From contig JALONS010000012.1 of NCBI GenBank assembly GCA_025454855.1, forward strand, positions 1 through 33,019: a stretch of DNA of 33,019 nt, in the 5' to 3' direction. The notes below the pieces were generated by a model, which was given only the letters and a program-made list of their open reading frames with translations, had not been told where the DNA came from and did not search any database. This document shows, one piece after another, positions 16,334 through 23,275 of the stretch (position 1 is the first letter of the stretch; every line of letters starts with the position of its first letter). The stretch comes from Arcicella sp. (lineage in GTDB: Bacteria > Bacteroidota > Bacteroidia > Cytophagales > Spirosomataceae). A program made the position numbers and the translations under genes.

Positions 16334-16753
16334 ATGAAAAAATTACTTATTCTCGCATTATTGATAGCTTACGGAACGCTCCAAGCTCAAACTCCCGTAT
16401 CAGACAGGGGTACAGTTACATTAGTGGTAAATATCAAGAACTTCAAGAGTGATGAAGGGACTGCTTACATATCTCTTCAAGACCCTACCAAAAGACCCAT
16501 ACAACAACAATCGGCAAAAATTATTAAGAATGTAACACAAGTTGTTTTTAAGAATGTTGCCATTGGTAAGTATGCCGTTCGTTTATTCCATGACGAAAAT
16601 GACAACAAAAAAATGGATACAGGCTTTTTTGGTATTCCAAAAGAAAGTTGGGGTGTATCTAATGATGTAAAAGCCAATTTTGGACCACCCAAATTTGAAG
16701 ATATGATTTTTGTCTTAGAACGTGACAAAACAATTACCATTACCATGAACTAA
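16334..16753 (+). CDS. Secreted DUF2141 protein
   Basis: This 139-residue protein has a signal peptide (MKKLLILALLIAYGTLQAQ). It shows the DUF2141 pattern: GTAYISLQDP, IGKYAVRLFHDENDNKKMDTGFFGIPKESWGVSND, and a beta-strand-rich end. The acidic DENDNKKMD loop resembles a Ca-binding turn. The biochemical function of the family is unknown. Members often occur beside lipid- or pigment-related genes in Bacteroidota. It sits between the LanB-like gene (49 nt) and the AMP ligase (130 nt), so it probably works in the periplasm on the same pathway. Confidence 0.85.
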   Translation: MKKLLILALLIAYGTLQAQTPVSDRGTVTLVVNIKNFKSDEGTAYISLQDPTKRPIQQQSAKIIKNVTQVVFKNVAIGKYAVRLFHDENDNKKMDTGFFGIPKESWGVSNDVKANFGPPKFEDMIFVLERDKTITITMN

Positions 16754-16883
16754 AATATTATTTAGGCAGGAATTGTTGAGGTTTGAGCATTAGTATTTGT
16801 GATTGTAAAATCTGAAAATTCCTAACCGAAAACTAAGAATAAACGAATATCCATCAGGTACACATTCCCTAAATTCATTGAAA

Positions 16884-18362
16884 ATGTCCGAGTCGCAACA
16901 CATATTATTTCCAATCTTGACGAAAGATGCCCAGCCAAGGCGATTTATAGAAGTATTGCGTCATCGTCATGAACTTGCTCAACTGAATGATAAATTAGCA
17001 ATCGTTGAGAAAAATCAAACGGTTACTTACCATCAATTATGGGAACGAGTAGATGAGCTACAAACTGATTTTGCCAATGTTGGTATTCAAAAAGGGGATG
17101 TAGTAGCTATTTGCTCGCCGAATAGCATCAGTATTTGTATTACTTTTTTAGCTCTTTGGCAATACGGAGCAATTCCTTTTATCATTAATTATAAGTTAGA
17201 AACGTTAGGAAACCTCTGCGATTTGAACATCCAATACTATTTAGTACCTAACAATAATGCAAGTGTTCATAGATATTTCAAGAGTTTCGACCATTTCAAG
17301 CAAACTAATTTGCACGAAGGAATAGAATGTTATATAAATCAATACGTAAATACAAAAAAACTGAAAGATACGGCTTTTTTAGCTACCAGTTCTGGTAGTA
17401 GTGGCAAAGCAAAAATTGTGAAACTTACAGAGCAAGGAACACTTTTTAACGTAAAATCAAATTGTAAAGCACTATCCATCGCTACGAATGATGTTTCGGC
17501 TTTGATTCTACCTTTGGGCTATTCCTATGGTTTGGTAGCACAGTTCCTAAGCCATCTTTATATGGGAGCAAGTTTAGTTATCTTAGACACCGTCTTTTTC
17601 TTTACCCAAATTGGACAAATTCTGAATCATTTTAAGGTAACAAATTTATTTATGGTACCACCCATGATTCGCCAGATTAATTATTTGTATTCAAAAAAAA
17701 TGTTACAAATAGATTGTCCATCGCTTAAATTTTTAACCATCGGTGGTAATCGAATAGAAACCTCGTCGATAACCAAAGTAATGGATATTTTTAAATGTAA
17801 AGTAGTAAAAACCTACGGATTAGCAGAGGCAGGTCCCAGAGTAGCCACAAATATAGTTTCAAATCCTGAACACCCTAATGTAGAGTCTGTCGGGAGGGCA
17901 AATCAAGGTGTTGAAATAGAAATAGTGGCTCAGAAAAATCCAGATAGTCAAGGCGTTGGGGTTATTAAAATTCATAGCCCTTCGGTAATGTCAGGATACT
18001 TTAATGTACGGAAACCAACGAATGTAGTCCCATTTAAATCGGTGATTACTAAAGACTTAGGTTATGTAGATACTGAGGGGAACTTGTTTATTTTAGGTAG
18101 AAAAGATAATCATTTTTCAATTGATAAACAATCTTTTTGGTATCGAGACATTGAGAATCTTTTGTATAAAAACTTTCCTTTTTTAAAGATTTCAATCCAA
18201 AAAGTAAGGTATAGCATTACGATAAAAGTGGTAGCCATGTATGATTTTATCATTGATTTGGAAAAAGTAAATCAAGTTTTAGTAGAAAATTTTGGGGCAA
18301 AAGCTAAAAAAATGTTCAAGATAGAAGTGTTAAAAACTAATGCTATGCTCAATGAAAAATAA
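16884..18362 (+). CDS. AMP-dependent acyl/aryl ligase (adenylate-forming enzyme)
   Basis: ATG 16884 replaces the track's TTG at 16878, giving 492 residues. The phosphate-binding loop is TSSGSSGKAKIVKLT (the usual T/SSGT/STGxPK motif with Ala for Pro). YGLAEAGPRVATN is the A5 motif and DLGYVDTEGNLFILGRKDNHFSI covers A7/A8. The C-terminal GK lysine motif is not clearly recognisable (ends LKTNAMLNEK), so the thioester half-reaction may be atypical. It would activate a carboxylic acid and load it onto the ACP or CoA, as for a starter unit of the type II synthase. The PPTase gene overlaps its end by 11 nt. Confidence 0.85.
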   Translation: MSESQHILFPILTKDAQPRRFIEVLRHRHELAQLNDKLAIVEKNQTVTYHQLWERVDELQTDFANVGIQKGDVVAICSPNSISICITFLALWQYGAIPFIINYKLETLGNLCDLNIQYYLVPNNNASVHRYFKSFDHFKQTNLHEGIECYINQYVNTKKLKDTAFLATSSGSSGKAKIVKLTEQGTLFNVKSNCKALSIATNDVSALILPLGYSYGLVAQFLSHLYMGASLVILDTVFFFTQIGQILNHFKVTNLFMVPPMIRQINYLYSKKMLQIDCPSLKFLTIGGNRIETSSITKVMDIFKCKVVKTYGLAEAGPRVATNIVSNPEHPNVESVGRANQGVEIEIVAQKNPDSQGVGVIKIHSPSVMSGYFNVRKPTNVVPFKSVITKDLGYVDTEGNLFILGRKDNHFSIDKQSFWYRDIENLLYKNFPFLKISIQKVRYSITIKVVAMYDFIIDLEKVNQVLVENFGAKAKKMFKIEVLKTNAMLNEK

Positions 18363-18993
18363 TGGTATTCATATTTTTTGGTTAGATACCTCAGACTTCA
18401 CCCAAGAAGAACAATTATTGCATTTTTCTGCCCCATTTCACTTAAAGAGAAAACCGTTGAATGGTTTAAATTTTAGGCAGAAGAAAGTTTCGATATTCTC
18501 TAAACATCTGTTAGCTTACGGGTTACGATACATTCAAGAAAAATTACCAGAAAGCATTAGTTTCAGAACGAATGGGAAACCATATTTTGAAGATTCACCT
18601 ATTCATTTTAATATTTCACATTCCAACAATTTAGTAGTTTGTGGGGTAGCCTATCAAAATTTTGGTATTGACTTACAGCAGATTATACCATTTAAAAAAG
18701 GAATTGAAGGTGTTTTTTTAGATACTTATGAAAAGGATAAAATTAATTCAGAAGACTTTTTGAAGGTTTGGAGTAAAAAAGAAGCAGCTTATAAAGGGTT
18801 TGGGTTTGAATTAGGAGCCAAATTAACCGATTTTAAATATGAGTGTACAGATTTGATGCTTTACCAAAATCATAAGGTGAAATTGATAGAGCAAAATATT
18901 ATCCAAGGGTATTATTGTTTCTTAGCTGTTGATACCAAATCAGAACATCAAGTAAACATAAGTAACATAACAATAAATCAATTGAATAGTTGA
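18352..18993 (+). CDS. 4'-phosphopantetheinyl transferase, Sfp type
   Basis: ATG 18352 gives 213 residues and an 11-nt overlap with the ligase, while the track's 18340 start adds four residues. FNISHSNN, FGIDLQQI and FLKVWSKKEAAYKGFG are the three Sfp/AcpT motifs, including the Mg-binding Asp and the WxxKEA helix. It converts apo-ACP to holo-ACP by attaching phosphopantetheine from CoA. A dedicated transferase within the operon implies the cluster's own carrier protein (20108) needs activation separate from housekeeping ACP. Its stop abuts the thioesterase start. Confidence 0.92.
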   Translation: MKNNGIHIFWLDTSDFTQEEQLLHFSAPFHLKRKPLNGLNFRQKKVSIFSKHLLAYGLRYIQEKLPESISFRTNGKPYFEDSPIHFNISHSNNLVVCGVAYQNFGIDLQQIIPFKKGIEGVFLDTYEKDKINSEDFLKVWSKKEAAYKGFGFELGAKLTDFKYECTDLMLYQNHKVKLIEQNIIQGYYCFLAVDTKSEHQVNISNITINQLNS

Positions 18994-18994
18994 T

Positions 18995-19714
18995 ATGGAA
19001 TCTTCAGAAATAACCATTTATGGATTTCCTTTTGCAGCAGGAAGCCAGTATTCATATAATGATTTCATAAAAAATGCCCCCGAAGGCATACGTTGGAAAT
19101 CACTGGATTATGCTGGAAGAGGTAAACGAATTTTTGAGCCTCTGATGACCAATATTCATGATATTGTAGCCGATTTCCTTGAAAAATTAGTACCTAATTT
19201 ACACCAACCTTATGCTTTTTATGGGCATAGTATGGGAAGTTTAGTAGCATACCTCCTAACGGTAGAAATACAAAAAAGAGATTTACCAATGCCCCAACAT
19301 TTATTTTTATCTGGTAGAGGAGGGGCGTGTATTCCTGAACGTTTTAGAAATGCAGAACACATGACCCAGCAGGAAATCATCGGAGAAATTTTGGAAATGG
19401 ATGGTAAAATAGAAACATTACTACAAACTCCCAAACTATTAAACGCCTATGAGAAAGTACTAAGAGCGGATTTATTAGCTTTAGAAAAATACGATTATAC
19501 ATTGGGTGCTGAAAGCCCTCTGATGATTGAAGCAACCGTTTTGATTGGAAGCCAAGATATTTATACACCAGAACAAGCATGGATGTGGCAGAAGGAATTT
19601 GGGACTCCGATTGATTTTTATGTAATGAATGGAGGGCACTTCTTCCTATTTGACCATCATCAGGCTATTTTGAATATCATTGAAAAAAATATTAAATGTG
19701 ATGTAATAACCTAA
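18995..19714 (+). CDS. Type II thioesterase
   Basis: A 239-residue alpha/beta hydrolase of the GrsT/RifR type. The nucleophile is S79 in YGHSMGSLVAYLL, the Asp is in LIGSQDIYTPEQAW and the His is in NGGHFFLFDHH. It typically removes stalled or wrong acyl groups from carrier proteins, though it could also release the finished chain. It begins one nt after the PPTase stop and precedes the XRE regulator by 11 nt, so it is firmly in the ligase-PPTase-thioesterase operon. Its presence shows that the ACP-bound chain belongs to secondary metabolism. Confidence 0.9.
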   Translation: MESSEITIYGFPFAAGSQYSYNDFIKNAPEGIRWKSLDYAGRGKRIFEPLMTNIHDIVADFLEKLVPNLHQPYAFYGHSMGSLVAYLLTVEIQKRDLPMPQHLFLSGRGGACIPERFRNAEHMTQQEIIGEILEMDGKIETLLQTPKLLNAYEKVLRADLLALEKYDYTLGAESPLMIEATVLIGSQDIYTPEQAWMWQKEFGTPIDFYVMNGGHFFLFDHHQAILNIIEKNIKCDVIT

Positions 19715-19725
19715 AATAATGAACT

Positions 19726-19980
19726 ATGGAAAAGTTACCAGACAAAATCAGGACACTCAGAAGTGTATATGGGTATTCGCAGGAATATCTTGCTTTTCAG
19801 TTGGGCATAAGCCAAGCGGCTTACAGCAAAAAAGAGACAGGGCAAACACAACCGTCGCTCATTGACCTCCAGCAAATTGTAGTAGTTTACGGAATTTCCA
19901 TTGCAGACCTTTTACAGTTGTCTATCTCAGAACTACTACAACTTTCTATGGCAAATGGAAATAAAAAAGCCACTACTTGA
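19726..19980 (+). CDS. XRE-family helix-turn-helix regulator
   Basis: An 84-residue protein with an N-terminal HTH_3 domain: IRTLRSVYGYSQEYLAFQLGISQAAYSKKETGQTQPSL. The recognition helix is around ISQAAYSKKE. The tail (ADLLQLSISELLQLS) looks like a short dimerisation helix. It follows the thioesterase by 11 nt and precedes the ACP by 127 nt, which includes a good -7 element. It may regulate the ACP/peptide cassette downstream. Candidate operators are the TTAATAACTTTTTA sequence found before both the ACP and the M50 gene, but this is speculative. Confidence 0.88.
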   Translation: MEKLPDKIRTLRSVYGYSQEYLAFQLGISQAAYSKKETGQTQPSLIDLQQIVVVYGISIADLLQLSISELLQLSMANGNKKATT

Positions 19981-20044
19981 ATAAGTTATACCGTTGAAGA
20001 ATGAATTATAACTTTAACGAATAGCTTTACGAAAGACAAAGAAT

Positions 20045-20052
20045 TATATTTG
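20045..20052 (+). promoter_or_regulatory. -7 element upstream of the ACP and peptide cassette
   Basis: TATATTTG matches TAnnTTTG exactly and equals the element before the two-component operon. A -33 TTTG is not clear (CTTTAC lies about 15 nt upstream), so an activator may be needed. It is 56 nt before the ACP start and probably drives the ACP and the seven peptide genes. Confidence 0.5.
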
Positions 20053-20107
20053 TAATGAACTAATAATCAGTAACTTAATAACTTTTTAACTATAAATCTC
20101 TAAAGTC

Positions 20108-20395
20108 ATGACAGAATTAACTGCAATCAAAGCAAGAGTAAAAGAAATCATTTTAGACATCTTGCAAGCCGAAGGTAACGTAGTAGAACTTACCGACGAA
20201 ACTCCATTTTTTGGTACAGAAGAGCACCCCGGTGTTATTCAAGACTCTTTAGCAATCTTAGAAATTTCCTCGAAATTGGCAGATGAATATTGTTTATTCC
20301 CTTCTGATTTCAATGAAGAAGCCTTCCAAAACGTACAGACACTCAGTGAAGTGATTGTGGCGAAAGTAAATGAAAATGCCGTAGCAGTAGTGTAG
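20108..20395 (+). CDS. Acyl carrier protein
   Basis: A 95-residue acidic helical protein with the phosphopantetheine serine S47 in VIQDSLAILEIS (DSL type). The flanking helices (KARVKEIILDIL and LSEVIVAKVNENA) are typical of ACPs. The sequence FFGTEEHPGVIQDSL is unlike housekeeping AcpP (DSLDTVEL), so this is a specialised carrier. It would hold the growing chain made by the KS/CLF, KR and DH. It lies directly upstream of the seven-copy peptide cassette, linking chain synthesis and peptide production. The only other protein between it and the synthase operon is the XRE regulator. Confidence 0.9.
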   Translation: MTELTAIKARVKEIILDILQAEGNVVELTDETPFFGTEEHPGVIQDSLAILEISSKLADEYCLFPSDFNEEAFQNVQTLSEVIVAKVNENAVAVV

Positions 20396-20527
20396 GTTAT
20401 TTGGAAGCCGCCCAATCAACATGGGTGTAAATGATGAACTAAACAAACCAGCATGCGGGTAGAAGGACTGATCAAACCTTCCGTTTAGGGTAAATAAATG
20501 TTTAACTCTTAATCTTTAACTGAAAAA

Positions 20528-20644
20528 ATGGAAAAGGACATCCAAAACTCAGAGGCTTTAACAATCGTAGAATTGGAAGAGCGTTTTGAAACAACAGTTG
20601 CCGCTTTAGACACTGCTCGTTGCAGCGAAACACAAGCCGCTTAG
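20528..20644 (+). CDS. Seven-copy RiPP precursor family, copy 1 (38 aa)
   Basis: Too short for the ORF track. Reads MEKDIQNSEALTIVELEERF, then the family block FETTVAALDTARC, and ends CSETQAA. It is the divergent member: E instead of D before RF, S instead of G after Cys, and no VTVxV tail. It lies 132 nt after the ACP. The invariant Arg-Cys sits where the other copies have it, so it should still be a substrate of any Arg-targeting enzyme. Confidence 0.85.
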   Translation: MEKDIQNSEALTIVELEERFETTVAALDTARCSETQAA

Positions 20645-20676
20645 TATTATTTTTTCACTTTCTAAATTTTATTAAA

Positions 20677-20796
20677 ATGAATCCAAATCAAGAAGAGGCT
20701 CTAACAATCGTAGAATTGGAAGACCGTTTTGAAACAACCGTTGCCGCTTTAGATACTGCTCGTTGTGGCGATGGTGCTAATGTAGAAATAAAATAA
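20677..20796 (+). CDS. Seven-copy RiPP precursor family, copy 2 (39 aa)
   Basis: Reads MNPNQEEALTIVELEDRF, the family block, then ARCGDGANVEIK. Nearly identical at the nucleotide level to copy 3 through the leader, indicating recent duplication. Separated from copy 1 by 32 nt containing the shared spacer TTCTAAATTTTATTAAA. The conserved block and variable tail suggest a leader recognised by RRE-type domains and a short C-terminal core. Confidence 0.88.
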   Translation: MNPNQEEALTIVELEDRFETTVAALDTARCGDGANVEIK

Positions 20797-20822
20797 TTAT
20801 TCACATTCTAATCTTTTTTAAA

Positions 20823-20945
20823 ATGAATCCAAATCAAGAAGAAGCTCTAACAATCGTAGAATTGGAAGACCGTTTTGAAACTACCGTTGCTGCTTTAGAC
20901 TCAGCTCGTTGTGGCGATGGTGCAAAAGTAACCGTTGAAGTTTAA
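20823..20945 (+). CDS. Seven-copy RiPP precursor family, copy 3 (40 aa)
   Basis: Reads MNPNQEEALTIVELEDRF, the family block, then ARCGDGAKVTVEV. It differs from copy 2 mainly in the tail (NVEIK versus KVTVEV) and in T to S before ARC. The alternating hydrophobic/charged tail VTVEV looks like a beta-strand and is the most variable part of the family, as expected of a core or follower. Confidence 0.88.
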   Translation: MNPNQEEALTIVELEDRFETTVAALDSARCGDGAKVTVEV

Positions 20946-20971
20946 TTTTCACTTTCTAAATTTATTCAATC

Positions 20972-21103
20972 ATGAATATTAATCAAGACTTGAGTCTTTC
21001 TATCGTAGAATTAGAAGACCGTTTCGAAACTACTGTTGCTGCTTTAGATTCAGCTCGTTGTGGTGATAATTCTACCGTAACTGTTAAAGTATCAGCCGTT
21101 TAA
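20972..21103 (+). CDS. Seven-copy RiPP precursor family, copy 4 (43 aa)
   Basis: Reads MNINQDLSLSIVELEDRF, the family block, then ARCGDNSTVTVKVSAV. The N-terminus switches from EEALT to DLSLS, a second leader subtype shared with copies 6 and 7. The tail is longer by SAV. The conserved Arg-Cys-Gly-Asp is intact. Confidence 0.88.
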   Translation: MNINQDLSLSIVELEDRFETTVAALDSARCGDNSTVTVKVSAV

Positions 21104-21142
21104 TTTTTTTAATTATCTAATAATCATTTAACTCTTATCAAG

Positions 21143-21262
21143 ATGAATACTAATTCAGAAAACTTAACAATCGTAGAATTGGAAGACCGTTTCGAAACAA
21201 CCGTTGCCGCTTTAGACTCAGCACGTTGTGGTGATAATGCTACTGTAACAGTACAGGTTTAA
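21143..21262 (+). CDS. Seven-copy RiPP precursor family, copy 5 (39 aa)
   Basis: Reads MNTNSENLTIVELEDRF, the family block, then ARCGDNATVTVQV. It carries the LTIVELE leader subtype of copies 1-3 but the MNTN start of copies 6 and 7, so it looks like a mosaic produced by recombination among copies. Confidence 0.88.
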   Translation: MNTNSENLTIVELEDRFETTVAALDSARCGDNATVTVQV

Positions 21263-21288
21263 TCTTAACATTCTAAATTTATTCAAAG

Positions 21289-21426
21289 ATGAATACTAAT
21301 CCAAATGCAAGTCTTTCTATTGTAGAATTAGAAGACCGTTTTGAAACAACCGTTGCCGCTTTAGATTCAGCTCGTTGTGGCGATGATGCTACTGTTACCG
21401 TAAAAGTTTCGGCTATCGAAGCATAA
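21289..21426 (+). CDS. Seven-copy RiPP precursor family, copy 6 (45 aa)
   Basis: Reads MNTNPNASLSIVELEDRF, the family block, then ARCGDDATVTVKVSAIEA. It is the longest member. Copy 7 shares its first 33 residues except one position, and its upstream spacer ACATTCTAAATTTATTCAAAG is almost the same. Confidence 0.88.
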   Translation: MNTNPNASLSIVELEDRFETTVAALDSARCGDDATVTVKVSAIEA

Positions 21427-21464
21427 TATAATTACGATTTTTAACATTCTAAATTTATTCGAAG

Positions 21465-21596
21465 ATGAATACTAATCCAAATGCAAGTCTTTCTATTGTA
21501 GAATTAGAAGACCGTTTTGAAACTACTGTTGCCGCTTTAGACTCAGCTCGTTGTGGTGATGGTGCTACTGTAAAAGTAGAAGTTAGTGCTGTTTAA
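21465..21596 (+). CDS. Seven-copy RiPP precursor family, copy 7 (43 aa)
   Basis: Reads MNTNPNASLSIVELEDRF, the family block, then ARCGDGATVKVEVSAV. Last member of the cassette, followed by 400 nt without a clear gene and then the M50 protease. None of the seven has a double-glycine site, so their leader is probably removed by a protease other than the C39 domain. Confidence 0.88.
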   Translation: MNTNPNASLSIVELEDRFETTVAALDSARCGDGATVKVEVSAV

Positions 21597-21996
21597 TTAT
21601 CTAAATCAATCCGTTTTATAAAAGATTACTACTGATATTAATCTTTAAAAACTGCTCCTTTTACTCATATAATTGTTGAGCGTATTGACACCACCGTTAC
21701 CTTTTTTTAATCGGTTTCGATGGAAATTAAATTGACACAATAGATAGTGGGTGGTGTAAAAAGTTTTTAGAATATTCATAGTGAGTAACCATATTTTTGG
21801 AAAAATGGGTCAATTAAATGCTGCAATCAACCATGAAATTAGTCAGCAATTTGACAATAAATAATATTCAATTCCAAGATATAATAAGCTACCTATAGAC
21901 GTATTGTAATACTACAATAAGCAAAAGTTTTAATAACTTTTTACACATCCTCTACTAAAAAAAATAATATTTTACATTCCGAAATCATTCAAAACT
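21597..21996. other. 400-nt intergenic region between the peptide cassette and the M50 gene
   Basis: No gene of convincing size. It holds a weak 8-bp hairpin (AAAGATTA/TAATCTTT, 21621-21646) and distant arms ACACCACC/GGTGGTGT (21688, 21750). TATTTTTG at 21792 is a possible -7 element. The dyad TATTGTA-ATAC-TACAATA (21902-21919) could be an operator. A 14-nt sequence at 21930 is shared with the ACP upstream region. The last 25 nt before the M50 start resemble the spacers of the peptide genes. Confidence 0.55.
21902..21919. promoter_or_regulatory. Inverted repeat, possible operator upstream of the M50 gene
   Basis: TATTGTA and TACAATA form a perfect 7-bp dyad around ATAC, a size typical of a dimeric regulator site. 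It is 77 nt before the M50 start. Whether the nearby XRE protein binds it is unknown. Confidence 0.4.
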
Positions 21997-23271
21997 ATGT
22001 TACCAATTCAAACCAGTTCGTATCGAATAGAAGAAATTGAAGGTTCGGGAGCTGAACGATATTTCTTATTAACAGTTAATAATCGCCCTTATAAAGTAGG
22101 AGAAATGGTCTATTTGATTTTACAAGGGATTTTTAATAAACAGAGCTACGAAGAAATAGCTCAACAAATTAATTTAAGGTCTGGGCAAGAGCTATATTCA
22201 GGAAGCGACCTAAAAACTATTGTAAGCGAGAAATTAACTCCGCTCGGAGTCTTTGATATACCCACCACCAATAGTAAAATAGCTACTCCTCAAATGGGTG
22301 GTATTTATTTTAGAAAAAAAATGCTTGATATAAGTCATTATGAGTGGTTTTTGAAAATATTTCAAGTACTTTTTAGTCCTTGGGCATTTTTCCCCGTCAT
22401 TATTTTAGCCATCATTGCTAATGTGGTTTTAATGAATGAATTGCTGTCGTTAGACCATTATGTAAAGGCATACAATGCTTCTGCTGCCGCCACGGGCGAC
22501 TGTCTGCGAGGGTATAAATACATATTCTCATTTTATCCCATTATTGTTAGTATTTTATTGATTCACGAATTAGGTCATGCGGCAGCCAGCTATCGTTTTG
22601 GGGTAAAGTCTAAAGAAATAGGTTTTGGGCTATACATTATCTTTCCTGTTTTATATACAGATGTTACCGAAGTATGGCGAATTAGTAAAATTAAAAGAGT
22701 AATTGTAAACTTAGGAGGTATTTACTTTCAGTTGCTTATCAATTTAGGGTTGATTTATGGTATATACATCAACTTCGGAAATTTAGACAATGTTAGTACG
22801 TTTAGGTACTTAATTCAGATTAATATTGCAACCATCTTAATTAATGTGATACCATTTTTGAAATTTGATGGTTATTGGTTGTACAGTGATATTTTTGCCA
22901 TCCCTAATTTAAAACAACAATCGACGACTTATTTCACTAAACTTTTAAAATGGTTAATCCCGAAATTACCATTCAAGTTTAATGAAGAAGCTCAACAAGT
23001 GAAACTTAGTAATATACCACTGATGGTGTATTCAATTGGCAGATACATCTTTTTAGCTTATTTTATGATTTGGGCATTTGCCTTCTTCTTCGGTCAATTA
23101 GGTACTTATCCCCGCACCCTCTGGAATTTAGTTACTGATTGTTCGGTGTGTACCTTCGAGCCTTTCCTTCGCTCAACGCTTAATATTGGCTTATTTTTAT
23201 TTTTTGCAAAAAGCTATTATGCGATGAGTCGTGGGTACGTAGTTAATTACTTAGCAACTAAAAGAAAGTAA
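21997..23271 (+). CDS. M50-family peptide zinc metalloprotease with PqqD-like N-terminal domain
   Basis: This 424-residue protein begins with about 90 soluble residues (VNNRPYKVGEMVYLILQGIF, then QSYEEIAQQIN) resembling a PqqD-like winged-helix, the RiPP recognition element that binds leader peptides. Several membrane segments follow, with the zinc motif HELGH (H190, E191, H194) and the third-ligand region FLKFDGYWLYSD, as in YydH-type peptide metalloproteases. It would cleave a bound precursor at or in the membrane. It follows the seven peptide genes, which lack GG sites, and precedes the arginase by 4 nt. I infer that it removes their leader. A role as an anchored maturation scaffold or export helper is an alternative. 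Confidence 0.85.
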   Translation: MLPIQTSSYRIEEIEGSGAERYFLLTVNNRPYKVGEMVYLILQGIFNKQSYEEIAQQINLRSGQELYSGSDLKTIVSEKLTPLGVFDIPTTNSKIATPQMGGIYFRKKMLDISHYEWFLKIFQVLFSPWAFFPVIILAIIANVVLMNELLSLDHYVKAYNASAAATGDCLRGYKYIFSFYPIIVSILLIHELGHAAASYRFGVKSKEIGFGLYIIFPVLYTDVTEVWRISKIKRVIVNLGGIYFQLLINLGLIYGIYINFGNLDNVSTFRYLIQINIATILINVIPFLKFDGYWLYSDIFAIPNLKQQSTTYFTKLLKWLIPKLPFKFNEEAQQVKLSNIPLMVYSIGRYIFLAYFMIWAFAFFFGQLGTYPRTLWNLVTDCSVCTFEPFLRSTLNIGLFLFFAKSYYAMSRGYVVNYLATKRK

Positions 23272-23275
23272 TATC

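Larger units (their letters stand above)
20677..21596 (+). repeat. Tandem gene-sized repeats (six close copies) of the peptide gene
   Basis: Copies 2-7 repeat with a period of about 146-177 nt, counting gene plus spacer. The coding block GTAGAATTRGAAGAYCGTTT and the AT-rich spacer with TTCTAAATTTATTC are both repeated. Conservation of spacers as well as codons points to tandem duplication and ongoing homogenisation. Copy 1 is more distant. Confidence 0.85.

Noticed and set aside
20425-20466. Mini ORF MGVNDELNKPACG between the ACP and peptide copy 1
   Set aside because: Only 13 codons, with nothing of the conserved family block; most likely chance.
21715-21720. Single TTTCGA (reverse TCGAAA) upstream of the M50 gene as a LytTR site
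   Set aside because: No second half-site 21 bp away on either side, unlike the three accepted operators.
21688-21757. Inverted arms ACACCACC / GGTGGTGT
   Set aside because: The arms are only 8 bp and more than 50 nt apart. There is no target duplication or transposase, so there is no evidence for a mobile element.
21805-21864. 19-codon ORF MGQLNAAINHEISQQFDNK downstream of a possible -7 element
   Set aside because: No similarity to the peptide family, no GG site and no Cys; could be a leader ORF but is equally likely chance.
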